Positions 13,597 to 21,338 of a DNA stretch of 31,015 nucleotides are shown piece after piece. Under the pieces are notes generated by a model. The model was not told the DNA's origin and searched no databases. It saw nothing but the letters and a program-made list of their open reading frames with translations. The stretch lies in NCBI GenBank assembly GCA_964607765.1, contig CAZSNT010000127.1, forward strand, positions 1-31,015, read 5' to 3'. This DNA comes from CAZSNT01 sp964607765 (GTDB lineage Bacteria; Verrucomicrobiota; Lentisphaeria; Oligosphaerales; JABHEG01). The stretch's first letter is position 1; each line of letters opens with the position of its first letter. Made by a program: the position numbers and the translations under genes.

Positions 13597-15693
13597 ATGG
13601 GTCTGAAGATTGCGCCAGACGTTGTCCTCGAGAACGCTCCCGTGATCATTGCTCTCCACGATTGCGATCACAACATCCTCTGGGCGAACGCTGCGTATCG
13701 TGAGGCGACTGGACTGTCTCTCGCGCAGATTGAGGGCAAGAAGTGCTACTCGGTCTGGGGCCTGAGCAAGACGTGCCGGGGTTGTCCTGTAACGACCGCG
13801 TTGGAGACTGGCGCGCGTGCCGAGTCCGAACTCACTCCAGAGAACCAGGACCACTGGCCTGACGCGCAAGGCTGTTGGCTCTCCAAGGCTGCGCCGGTCA
13901 GGGATGAGCACGGCCGTGTTGTGGGCGTGATCGAAGTTGCCTACAACATCACTGAGCGCAAGCGGCTTGAGGCGGACCTGGCCAGGCATCGTGAGCGCCT
14001 CGAGGAGCTGGTGACGGAGCGGACAGCGCAGCTGCGGCAGACAGCTGCCGAGCTCGAAGGTTCGAACCAGCAGCTCCGTGCGACCGAACAGCAACTGCGT
14101 GCTGCGAACCAACATCTCGAGGCCGGCAACCAGCAGCTTCGTGCGACCGAACAGCAGCTGCGTGCTGCGAATGAGGAGTTGCGGGGGAGCGAAGCGAAGT
14201 ACCACTCGATCGTGGATAACATTGGCATCGGCGTGGCACTCATCAGTCCTGAGATGGAGATTCTCGACCTGAACCGGCAACTGCGTGATTGGCTTCCCGA
14301 CATTGACCCGGGCAAGCGTCCGCTGTGCTACCGCTGCTTCCACAGCCCCGGCCGTGACGCGCCCTGCGATGATTGCCCGGTCCGGCGGACGTTGCAGGAT
14401 GGCGGCGTGCACGAGGCGATGGTCGGCGTGTCGGGGGATGGGAACGGCCGGAAGCGCCGCCTCATCTCCTCACCGATTCGGGATGCGGCCGGCAACGTTG
14501 TGGCGGTGGTTGAGTTGGTTGAGGACGTGACCAAGCGGCTGGCACTCGAAGCGCAACTGCAGCAATCGCAGCGACTCGAGGCGATAGGGCAGCTGGCTGG
14601 CGGCGTGGCGCATGACTTCAACAACCTGATCATGGGGATCATGAACTACGTCCAGCTGTGCCGGGACGGGATTGACCCGGACCATCCGATCCGTGAGTGG
14701 CTCGACGAGATCACGCGTGAAGCGCAGCTTTCGGCGGATCTGACGCGGCAGCTGTTGGGCCTTGCCCGCAAACAGACGATTTCACCCAAGGTGCTGGATC
14801 TGAACGATGTTGTGCCGACCATGCTGAAGCTGCTGCGTCGTTTGATTGGTGAAGACATTCACCTGGCCTGGCTGCCCGGCATGGATCTGTGGCCGGTGAA
14901 TGTCGATCCCGGTCAGATAAACCAGGTGCTGACCAACCTGTGCATCAACGCCCGCGACGCGATCGGCGGCGTGGGCCGGGTCAGCATCGACACGACGAAT
15001 GTGACGCTTGACCGGGCCTTCTGCGCGAGTCACAGCGAGGCCGTTCCGGGCGATTATGTGGCGCTGACTGTCAGCGACACGGGTTGCGGCATGGACACGC
15101 AGACGCTCGAACGCATTTTCGATCCGTTCTTCACGACCAAGGAGGCGGGCCGCGGCACGGGATTGGGCTTGGCGACGGTGTACGGCATTGTGAAGCAGAA
15201 CCAGGGACACATCGCCGTAGAGAGCGGGTCGGGCAAGGGAACGACGTTTCGCATTTACCTGCCGCGGTCCGAGGGCGAGTGGGGGCCGGCGTCAGCTGCT
15301 GACAAGGGGGAAGCGGCGATTGGCGGCACGGAGACGATCCTGTTGGTCGAGGACGAGAGGTCCATCCGTGTGACCACGGACGTATACCTCAGCGGTCTAG
15401 GCTATACCGTTCTGTCAGCAGAAGCACCAGACGAAGCGCTGCGTCTGGTGTCAGAGCATCCCGATGAGGTCGAGTTGTTGGTAACCGACGTGGTGATGCC
15501 CGGCATGAACGGGCGCGATCTGGCCGACAGATTGCGCCAGATGCATCCCGCTGTCAGATGCCTGTTCATCTCCGGCTACACCGCCAACGTCATTGCACAC
15601 CATGGCGTTCTGGATGTAGGCGTGGCGTTTCTGTCGAAACCCATTGCCCGAGAGGCGCTTGCCGGCAAGATTCGCGAGATACTGGACGCATGA
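13597..15693 (+). CDS. Hybrid sensor histidine kinase with two cysteine-rich PAS domains and a receiver
   Basis: A soluble 698-residue kinase. PAS1 (about 5-120) carries KKCYSVWGLSKTCRGCP, and a further cysteine in GCWLSK. A coiled coil of six NQQLRAT/EQQLRAA heptads (157-198) links it to PAS2 (about 200-315), which carries LCYRCF and CDDCP. HisKA has H339 in GGVAHDFNN. HATPase_c has NLCINARDA, DTGCGMD and GRGTGLGL. The receiver has phosphoacceptor D631 in VTDVVMPGM. The two cysteine clusters end in the CxxCP form seen in many PAS domains of anaerobes and could bind a metal or sense redox state; this is inference. The core closely matches the kinase at 7570-10788. ATG 13597 is preceded by GGAG at 13582-13585 and starts right before PAS1; an upstream in-frame extension to 13474 looks non-coding. 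Confidence 0.95.
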   Translation: MGLKIAPDVVLENAPVIIALHDCDHNILWANAAYREATGLSLAQIEGKKCYSVWGLSKTCRGCPVTTALETGARAESELTPENQDHWPDAQGCWLSKAAPVRDEHGRVVGVIEVAYNITERKRLEADLARHRERLEELVTERTAQLRQTAAELEGSNQQLRATEQQLRAANQHLEAGNQQLRATEQQLRAANEELRGSEAKYHSIVDNIGIGVALISPEMEILDLNRQLRDWLPDIDPGKRPLCYRCFHSPGRDAPCDDCPVRRTLQDGGVHEAMVGVSGDGNGRKRRLISSPIRDAAGNVVAVVELVEDVTKRLALEAQLQQSQRLEAIGQLAGGVAHDFNNLIMGIMNYVQLCRDGIDPDHPIREWLDEITREAQLSADLTRQLLGLARKQTISPKVLDLNDVVPTMLKLLRRLIGEDIHLAWLPGMDLWPVNVDPGQINQVLTNLCINARDAIGGVGRVSIDTTNVTLDRAFCASHSEAVPGDYVALTVSDTGCGMDTQTLERIFDPFFTTKEAGRGTGLGLATVYGIVKQNQGHIAVESGSGKGTTFRIYLPRSEGEWGPASAADKGEAAIGGTETILLVEDERSIRVTTDVYLSGLGYTVLSAEAPDEALRLVSEHPDEVELLVTDVVMPGMNGRDLADRLRQMHPAVRCLFISGYTANVIAHHGVLDVGVAFLSKPIAREALAGKIREILDA
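14065..14190 (+). repeat. 21-base tandem repeats coding heptads in the second kinase
   Basis: Six 21-base units encode NQQLRAT, EQQLRAA, NQHLEAG, NQQLRAT, EQQLRAA and NEELRGS. The first two units are nearly repeated by units four and five, giving a higher-order 63-base period. The array is related to the one in the first kinase but sits between PAS domains rather than at the N-terminus. Confidence 0.9.
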
Positions 15694-15716
15694 GGGGGAC
15701 GAAGCCAATTCCAGAA

Positions 15717-16388
15717 TCAGTCCGCTGACAAGTCGCAGATGCGACAGTGCGAGCAGTTCAGTTCGGCAGGGGCGGTGTAGGTCTTGCCTTCGCGCGCGGC
15801 CTTGCGCATCATGATCAGGTTCATGCCGGCGAGGAAAAGGCCGAGCACGATGAACGCTCCCGGCGCGAACTTCATGAGCAGGAACGCGGGCCAGCCCGGC
15901 ACAACTTGCATTTCGAACAGCGTGCCGTTGCCCAGGAACTCGCGCACGCCGCCCAGCGCCATCAGGGCGAGTGTGAAGCCGGCGCCCATGCCCAATGCGT
16001 CCATGATGGAGGCGGCCAGGCCGTTCTTTGAGGCGAAGGCTTCCGCGCGTCCGAGCACGATGCAGTTGACCACGATCAAAGGGATGAAGATACCGAGCGC
16101 CTCGTTGAGCTCAGGCGGCGCGTAGGCTTTCATGAGCATCTCGACGAGCGTGACAAACGTGGCGATCACCACGATGTAGCACGGGATGCGCACCTTTTTC
16201 GGGATGAAGTTCCGCACCAGCGAGATGACCACGTTGCTTCCGAGCAACACGAAGACTGTGGCCACGCCCATCCCGAGCCCGTTCTTCATGCTGCTGGTCA
16301 CAGCGAGTGTGGGGCACATGCCCAGCACCAGAACAAGGACGGGATTCTCGTCCCAGATACCCTTGGTGAATTCTCTCCAAAGTGTCAT
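15717..16388 (-). CDS. rnfE: Rnf complex subunit RnfE
   Basis: A 223-residue integral membrane subunit of the Rnf ferredoxin:NAD+ oxidoreductase, homologous to RnfA and NqrD. Six membrane segments are visible. The cysteines in GMCPTLAVTSS and VNCIVLGRAEAFA are at the places that, together with those of RnfA, hold an intramembrane [2Fe-2S] centre in this family. The start overlaps the rnfG stop by four bases (ATGA), so the two are coupled. The C-terminal tail ends ELNCSHCRICDLSAD, a CxxCxxC cluster after the last membrane helix that I do not expect in a typical RnfE. It is the last gene of the operon and converges on the second kinase, with a 23-base gap and no clear terminator. Confidence 0.96.
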   Translation of the reverse strand: MTLWREFTKGIWDENPVLVLVLGMCPTLAVTSSMKNGLGMGVATVFVLLGSNVVISLVRNFIPKKVRIPCYIVVIATFVTLVEMLMKAYAPPELNEALGIFIPLIVVNCIVLGRAEAFASKNGLAASIMDALGMGAGFTLALMALGGVREFLGNGTLFEMQVVPGWPAFLLMKFAPGAFIVLGLFLAGMNLIMMRKAAREGKTYTAPAELNCSHCRICDLSAD

Positions 16389-17083
16389 TCGTCAACTCCG
16401 CTCGGGGTCTGCTCTGCAGCGGCAAACACTGCAGCGCGGTTTTGCTCAAGGGCAGCGCAGACGCGTGACACGGCATGTGCCACGGCGCGACTGGTGACTG
16501 TGGCGCCGGACACGGCATCGAGCTGTCCGCCGTCCGCGGCCAGTTTGAAGGGGGCGCCGTCCGCCGCGAGTTTCTTCAGGTGAAACTGATCGAGATAGGG
16601 ACAGGGGGCCAGGGCCTTGGCGGCGGGCGCGTCGCATTGCTTTGCGGCACAGGAGCCTTTGAACAGGGCCCAGAACGATTTCAGCTCCTGGCGGCTGGTG
16701 GCCTGCGTTCCCAACCCGGGCGTTTCTTTGTGCGCGGTCACTATGACGGCCCGGACTGCGCCGCTCTGTTCGATGCCCACGAGGACCTGGAGATTGCCGC
16801 CGAACCCCTGATTCGTTGCGCCCTGGGCCGCGACGGCGACCGCGGCGCCGTTCTGGCGTGCCGGGAAGAAGGTGAACTGATCGCTGTCCGTGCCGACGAC
16901 GACCTTCTCGGCGGCCGGCTGATTGTCGAACTCGGGCAGGACAAGGGACAGTGCGCCCTCGAGCTGCCGCCTCTCGGCGATCTCGATGGGAGCCCGCGTC
17001 TTGTGGTTGGCCAATGCCAGGACGCCGGACGCAACAGCGCACGTGAACCCGAGAGCTACTGCCAGTTTAACCGCTTCTTTCAT
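16385..17083 (-). CDS. rnfG: Rnf complex subunit RnfG (covalent FMN)
   Basis: A 232-residue subunit with one N-terminal membrane segment (about 5-25) and a periplasmic FMN-binding domain. The flavinylation motif is DAVSGATVTS near residue 198, where the second threonine-type position of SGAT carries FMN through a phosphoester bond. HKETPGLGTQA is the other family landmark. A central insertion with several cysteines (SCAAKQCDAPAAKALAPCPY) occurs before the flavin motif. Covalent FMN attachment needs the transferase ApbE, and no apbE is in this window. The gene lies 19 bases after rnfD and overlaps rnfE. Confidence 0.95.
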   Translation of the reverse strand: MKEAVKLAVALGFTCAVASGVLALANHKTRAPIEIAERRQLEGALSLVLPEFDNQPAAEKVVVGTDSDQFTFFPARQNGAAVAVAAQGATNQGFGGNLQVLVGIEQSGAVRAVIVTAHKETPGLGTQATSRQELKSFWALFKGSCAAKQCDAPAAKALAPCPYLDQFHLKKLAADGAPFKLAADGGQLDAVSGATVTSRAVAHAVSRVCAALEQNRAAVFAAAEQTPSGVDE

Positions 17084-17102
17084 GGTCTTTTCCAGTCTGC
17101 AT

Positions 17103-18131
17103 TCATGCTTTTCGCGCGGCGCCGAACGGCCTGCTTGCCGTGTATCGGTCGATCAGCGGCGTCAGCGCGTTCATGAACAGGATCGAGAAGCTGACCCCTT
17201 CCGGGTAGCTTCCCCAGATTCGGATGACGCTCGTCAGGACTCCGCAGCCGACTCCGAACACGACCGCTCCCCAGCGGCTCATGGGCGAGGTGACCATGTC
17301 GGTCGCCATGAAGAACGCGCCGAGGAACAGGCCGCCGGTGAGGAGGTGGAACATGGGCGGCGCATAGGTATCGGGGGCCACGAGATGGCTGATGGCGCTG
17401 AACACGAGCACGGTCCCGATGAAGCAGACCGGCACCTGCCAGCGGATGAGCTTCCACCACACGAGCAGCAGTCCGCCGACGAGCAGCGCGAGTGCGGACG
17501 TTTCGCCGATGCAGCCGCCCACGCTGCCGAGGAAGCAGTCCATGTACGAGACGGCCTGTCCGCCCGTCTTCATCACGACGGCCGGATCCCAGGCCTTGGC
17601 GACCCCGAGATTGGTCAGCGGCGTCGCCTTGGTCATGCCGTCGAGCGCGCCTACGAACTTCATGGGTATGGGCTCGTACCACGTGGTCAAGGTGCTGGGG
17701 AACGCGATGAGCAGGCCGACGCGGCCGATCAGTGCCGGGTTGAAGGGGTTGTAGCCCAGTCCCCCGTAGATCATCTTGCCGAGCCCGATCGCCAACAGCG
17801 CGCCGATGACGCACACCCACCACGGAGTGCCCACAGACAGATTCATGCCGAGCAGCAGTCCGGTCAGCAGCGCACTGCAGTCGCGCACGGGGACGGGGCG
17901 CTGCAGCCAACGCGCGAACAGGACTTCGAAGGCGACGCAGCTCAGGCAGCACACACCCAGCACCCACAGTGCACGAATGCCGAACACCACCAGGCCTGCG
18001 AGGCAGGCCGGCACGAGGGCAATGATCACCAGCAGCATGATCTTCTGCACGTCACGGCCATCGTGATAGTGCGGCGAACTGCTGACGACCAGCTTGCTCG
18101 GATCCGGCAGTTTGATCTCGTTTTCAGCCAT
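17103..18131 (-). CDS. rnfD: Rnf complex subunit RnfD (covalent FMN, ion channel subunit)
   Basis: A 342-residue polytopic membrane protein homologous to NqrB, thought to form part of the ion path. About ten hydrophobic segments are visible. YGGLGYNPFNPALIGR is a strong family signature. DGMTKATPL near residue 160 is the covalent FMN attachment site; the usual form is S/T-G-A-T, so lysine replaces glycine here while the acceptor threonine is kept. ATG 18131 is chosen because GAAAG lies eight bases upstream; ATG 18137 is an alternative two codons earlier. Longer in-frame extensions would run back into rnfC. The gap after rnfC is 46 bases. Confidence 0.95.
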   Translation of the reverse strand: MAENEIKLPDPSKLVVSSSPHYHDGRDVQKIMLLVIIALVPACLAGLVVFGIRALWVLGVCCLSCVAFEVLFARWLQRPVPVRDCSALLTGLLLGMNLSVGTPWWVCVIGALLAIGLGKMIYGGLGYNPFNPALIGRVGLLIAFPSTLTTWYEPIPMKFVGALDGMTKATPLTNLGVAKAWDPAVVMKTGGQAVSYMDCFLGSVGGCIGETSALALLVGGLLLVWWKLIRWQVPVCFIGTVLVFSAISHLVAPDTYAPPMFHLLTGGLFLGAFFMATDMVTSPMSRWGAVVFGVGCGVLTSVIRIWGSYPEGVSFSILFMNALTPLIDRYTASRPFGAARKA

Positions 18132-18177
18132 TTGCATATCTTTCGGAGCTGCGGCGCTGCGTTGCGCGGCAGGCCGG

Positions 18178-19515
18178 TCAGGCCTTCTTCGTCTGGGCGG
18201 CTCTGCGTGCCGCCATGATCTCAGCTTTGGCGCGGCGCATGTGCTGCACGAGCGGCCGGTGTGCCGGGCACACATACGCGCAGCAACCGCACTCGATGCA
18301 GTCCAACGCATTCCACTTCTCGGCCAGGTCGAAGCGTTCGTTCTCGATCTGTACGCTCAGTGTCCCTGGCATCATGGCCATGGGGCAGGCATCGACGCAC
18401 TGTCCGCACCGGATGCATGCTTCCGAGGAGAACTGGCTGACCTGATCGCGCCCCAGCAGCAGGAGGCCGGACGTGTTCTTCATCACCGGCACGTCCAGCG
18501 AATACACCGCAATGCCCATCATTGGGCCGCCGCTGATGAGCTTGGCCGGATCCTCTTTCACGCCTCCGGCGAGCTCGAGCGCTTTCTGGATGGGCGTTCC
18601 GACGCGGAACCGCCAGTTGCCCGGGTTCACGACGGGTGTGCCGGTGACCGTGGTCACGCGCTCGTAGAGCGGCTTGCCCTCGCACACTGCCTCGCAGACA
18701 GCTGCTGCGGTGCCGACGTTCTGGACCACGGCGCCCACGTCCATGGGCAGGCCGCCTGTGGGCACTTTCCGGCCGCTGGTCGCGTAAATGAGCTGCTTCT
18801 CCGCGCCTTGCGGGTAACGGACGCGCAGCGTGCGCACGTTGATGGGGGTTCCGTCCGCCTTCTCGGCCAACAGCTTGATGGCGTCCGGCTTGTTGGCTTC
18901 GATCCCAATCTCGATCTTCTCGACACCGAGGATACGGGCGATGATGAGGGCGCCGTTGATGATTTTCTCGGGTGCCTCCAGCATCAGGCGGTGGTCTGCG
19001 GTCAGGCAGGGCTCGCATTCCACGCCGTTGAGGACGAGGAGGTCGACGGGCTTCGCCGGCGGCGGCGAGAGTTTGACCGACGTCGGGAACGCGGCGCCGC
19101 CCATGCCGACAATGCCTGCGTCGCCCACGCGCTTCTTGAGCGCGGCCGGGTCGGCGTTCTGCCAGTCCGCGACAGGCTCGAGTGAGGTATCGGCCTGGTC
19201 TTCGCCGTCGCTGGTGATGTCCACTGCGGGTATACGTGTTCCCGACAGCCCGATGCACTCGCCGACCGCGGTCACTGTGCCGCTTGTGGGCGCGTGAATG
19301 GCGGCCGAAACGAACCCGCCGGGCTGCGCAAGCAGCTGCCCGCGCAGGACCTTGTCCTTCTTGCCCACGAGCAGCTTCGGCGGCGCGCCGATGTGCTGCT
19401 GCAGCGGCACGGTGTACTTTTCGAGAAGCGGCGCGTCCTGCACAGCGCATTCGCACGACAAGGCTTTGCCCTCGTCTGGATGCACGCCGCCTCGGAAGAA
19501 GATCTGTTCAGGCAT
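18178..19515 (-). CDS. rnfC: Rnf complex subunit RnfC (NADH/FMN and two 4Fe-4S clusters)
   Basis: A 445-residue peripheral cytoplasmic subunit that exchanges electrons with NAD(H). It starts with FFRGGVHPDEGK, typical of RnfC. An N-terminal barrel-sandwich domain (HAPTSGTVTA) follows, then the nucleotide and flavin region with GMGGAAFPTSVKL and NGVECEPCLTADHRLM, and an SLBB domain. Two ferredoxin-type clusters are at the C-terminus: CIRCGQCVDACP and CIECGCCAYVCP. The C-terminus is short and lacks the long Ala/Lys-rich tail of the enterobacterial RsxC. The start overlaps the rnfB stop by eight bases. Confidence 0.96.
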   Translation of the reverse strand: MPEQIFFRGGVHPDEGKALSCECAVQDAPLLEKYTVPLQQHIGAPPKLLVGKKDKVLRGQLLAQPGGFVSAAIHAPTSGTVTAVGECIGLSGTRIPAVDITSDGEDQADTSLEPVADWQNADPAALKKRVGDAGIVGMGGAAFPTSVKLSPPPAKPVDLLVLNGVECEPCLTADHRLMLEAPEKIINGALIIARILGVEKIEIGIEANKPDAIKLLAEKADGTPINVRTLRVRYPQGAEKQLIYATSGRKVPTGGLPMDVGAVVQNVGTAAAVCEAVCEGKPLYERVTTVTGTPVVNPGNWRFRVGTPIQKALELAGGVKEDPAKLISGGPMMGIAVYSLDVPVMKNTSGLLLLGRDQVSQFSSEACIRCGQCVDACPMAMMPGTLSVQIENERFDLAEKWNALDCIECGCCAYVCPAHRPLVQHMRRAKAEIMAARRAAQTKKA

Positions 19516-20338
19516 TGACTACCTCGGCTTCATTCTCGGCCACCGGCGCTTCCGCCACCTGCAGAGCCGGCAGCAGGCACTTGGTCGGGCAGACTTCGGC
19601 AATTGACACGGGCGGCGGGTCCTCGTAGTTCACTCTGACGAGGAAGCCGTCGATGGTCATCTGGCCGTCTTCGGCGCCCTTCACGCACTTCCGGCACCCG
19701 ATGCAGGCTGCTTTGCAGACTTTGCGCTTTTCGCCGCCCTTGGCCGGTGAGTTGCAGAAGACGTGGACCGGCGCGGCTTTCGGCACGAGCTGGATGAGGT
19801 GTCGGGGACAGGTTCCCACGCACTTGCCGCAGCCTGTGCACAGGTCGGCGTGCACGACTGCGAGCCGTTCCGCAGTGGTCTCGATTGCGCCGAACGGGCA
19901 GGCGCGGGCGCAACTGGCCAACCCGAGGCAGCCGTACTGACAGCCCTTGGCGCCGCCGGCTACGAGGACGGCATTCCGGCAGTCGTTGACGCCGTTGTAG
20001 AGTGCTGCCGACGTTGCTTTGTCGTCGCCCCCGCCGCACATCACGACTGCGGTGTTCTCCGTGCGCCCTCCGGCGCTGACGCCCAGCAGTTCACAGAGCT
20101 TCTCCAAGGCATCCGGGCTGCACGACGGGCACTTGCCGGGCTCTGTGTCGCTGCCGATCAGCGCTCGCGCGAAATCGGTGCACCCGGCGAACCCGCAGGC
20201 GCCGCAGTTGGCACCGGGCAGGAGCTCTTCGACTGCTTCGAGGCGGTGGTCGATCTCAACCCCGAACAGTTTCACCGCAAGGCCGATGATCAAGCCAAGC
20301 GCCAAACCGAGAAGTACCAGAACATAAACTGCTGTCAT
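19508..20338 (-). CDS. rnfB: Rnf complex subunit RnfB (ferredoxin-accepting iron-sulfur protein)
   Basis: A 276-residue subunit that takes electrons from reduced ferredoxin. One N-terminal membrane anchor (about 3-25) is followed by the four-cysteine Fe-S domain CGACGFAGC with the fourth cysteine in PGKCPSC. Several cysteine clusters follow: CQYGCLGLASCARACP, CTGCGKCVGTCP and CKAACIGCRKCV, ending with VCPTKC. This arrangement suits at least three [4Fe-4S] centres. Length and order are typical. It is separated from rnfA by a 120-base gap carrying octamer repeats, and overlaps rnfC by eight bases. Confidence 0.96.
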   Translation of the reverse strand: MTAVYVLVLLGLALGLIIGLAVKLFGVEIDHRLEAVEELLPGANCGACGFAGCTDFARALIGSDTEPGKCPSCSPDALEKLCELLGVSAGGRTENTAVVMCGGGDDKATSAALYNGVNDCRNAVLVAGGAKGCQYGCLGLASCARACPFGAIETTAERLAVVHADLCTGCGKCVGTCPRHLIQLVPKAAPVHVFCNSPAKGGEKRKVCKAACIGCRKCVKGAEDGQMTIDGFLVRVNYEDPPPVSIAEVCPTKCLLPALQVAEAPVAENEAEVVNA

Positions 20339-20367
20339 AGTGCCAATCTCAGATTCTGTCTATTCCG

Positions 20368-20435
20368 GATTGCCGGGTTGTCGGATTGTCGAGCTGTTGC
20401 GCTCACCCGCTGATCCGTCAATCCGTCGATCCAAC
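20368..20435. repeat. Octamer tandem repeats in the rnfA-rnfB gap
   Basis: Four consecutive octamers (GATTGCCG, GGTTGTCG, GATTGTCG, AGCTGTTG) occupy 20368-20399. Three octamers of similar sequence in the opposite orientation (GATCCGTC, AATCCGTC, GATCCAAC) occupy 20412-20435. The two halves can pair imperfectly. The same four-octamer array occurs upstream of the Sel1 gene at 23414-23445. The element sits inside an operon in a 120-base gap that is otherwise featureless. Confidence 0.75.
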
Positions 20436-20458
20436 ACCCAATTGACCTGTTACGCGGC

Positions 20459-21037
20459 TCAGCTGCCGAGCCCGGAGAAACCGAAGAACGCCATGGCGAG
20501 CAAGCCCGCGGTGACGAGTGCGATCGCGGTGCCTTCCATACACTTCGGCACGCGTGCCAACTCGAGCTTCTCGCGCAGGCTGGCAAACAGCACGAGCGCG
20601 AGGGCGAACCCGACGGCTGACGCGGCGCCGAAGACGGTGGTCTGCACGATACCGTATGACTTCTTGGCGGCCAGGACGGCGACGCCGAGCACTGCGCAAT
20701 TGGTGGTGATCAGCGGCAGATAGATGCCGAGCGCCTTGTAGAGCGGCGGGGCAAACCGCTGCAGGGCCACCTCGACCAGCTGCACGAGCGAAGCAATGAC
20801 CAGAATGAAAACGATCGTCTGCATGAACCCCAGGCCTGCCGGGATCAGCACGAGCTTGTTGATTGTCGCCGTGACGGCGCTGGCCAGCGTCATCACGAAC
20901 AGCACGGCGCCGGACATGCCGAGCGCGGTGTCGAGCCGCTTCGAAACGCCGAGGAACGGGCAGATGCCGAGGAACCTGATCAGAACGAAATTGTTGACCA
21001 GAATCGCACCAATGATGAGCCCAAAGTACTCACTCAT
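20459..21037 (-). CDS. rnfA: Rnf complex subunit RnfA
   Basis: A 192-residue integral membrane subunit, paralogous to RnfE and NqrE, with six membrane segments. It starts MSEYFGLIIGAILVNNFVL, an exact family-type N-terminus. Cysteines in LGICPFLGVSKRLDTALG and TTNCAVLGVAVL match those that hold the intramembrane [2Fe-2S] centre with RnfE. ATG 21037 has GGAG seven bases upstream; a 25-residue upstream extension is rejected. It is the first gene of the operon, giving the order A-B-C-D-G-E as in proteobacteria rather than the C-D-G-E-A-B order of clostridia. Confidence 0.97.
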   Translation of the reverse strand: MSEYFGLIIGAILVNNFVLIRFLGICPFLGVSKRLDTALGMSGAVLFVMTLASAVTATINKLVLIPAGLGFMQTIVFILVIASLVQLVEVALQRFAPPLYKALGIYLPLITTNCAVLGVAVLAAKKSYGIVQTTVFGAASAVGFALALVLFASLREKLELARVPKCMEGTAIALVTAGLLAMAFFGFSGLGS

Positions 21038-21068
21038 GAACGGTCTCCGAGATGCCGGACTCCCAAGA

Positions 21069-21112
21069 ATTATGGAAACCCGTAAAATAGTGGCGCAAGG
21101 GGCGTCACACAA
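21069..21112 (-). promoter_or_regulatory. Promoter region of the rnf operon, two overlapping candidates
   Basis: On the minus strand, TTGCGC (21098-21093) precedes CATAAT (21074-21069) by 18 bp. An overlapping pair is TTGTGT (21112-21107) and TATTTT (21089-21084), with a 17-bp spacer. Both lie 30-75 bases before the rnfA start in a locally A/T-richer stretch. One or both could be used; sequence cannot decide. Confidence 0.55.
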
Positions 21113-21165
21113 GCTGCAGGGACGACACTGTCAGCCCTGTTATGTGAGGAGCAGGACTGCATCGT

Positions 21166-21217
21166 GCCGCTCGGGGGCCGAGCGGCCTACTTCCGGATGT
21201 AGGGCGGGCGGCCCCCG
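21166..21217. repeat. GC-rich nested inverted repeat upstream of rnfA
   Basis: A perfect 9-bp hairpin GCCGCTCGG / CCGAGCGGC with loop GGG (21166-21186) overlaps a larger inverted repeat. The larger repeat has arms 21172-21190 and 21199-21217 with 16 of 19 bases paired and an 8-base loop. The two foldings are mutually exclusive. Its base composition (GTAGGGCGGGCGGCCCCCG type) is that of dispersed extragenic palindromes seen in GC-rich genomes, so it is probably one copy of a family. Confidence 0.7.
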
Positions 21218-21338
21218 ACCGCCACGCGCCCCACGTAACCGGCCCGTTGCGCGCAAAGCAGGCACGCCCCCTGACTTTACCGGGTCTGGGCTTTACGTTA
21301 TGGATGCGTCGTGGTTGTGCAGCGGATTGAGGTCTGGC

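Larger units (their letters stand above)
21038..21338. other. Divergent intergenic region between rnfA and an exported-protein gene
   Basis: This 301-base region separates rnfA from the plus-strand gene at 21339. It holds the rnf promoter candidates near rnfA and a long GC-rich inverted repeat at 21166-21217. A CTTTAC/TTATGG-like pair near 21275-21303 could serve the plus-strand gene but is weak. I see no gene inside. Confidence 0.5.

Noticed and set aside
16923..18218. A 431-codon plus-strand frame opposite rnfG and rnfD
   Set aside because: Antisense to two certain Rnf genes; rich in His, Gln, Asp and Arg as expected for the reverse of GC-rich membrane-protein codons.
20796..21338. In-frame upstream extension of the exported protein gene into rnfA antisense
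   Set aside because: It would overlap rnfA and place the signal peptide inside the protein.
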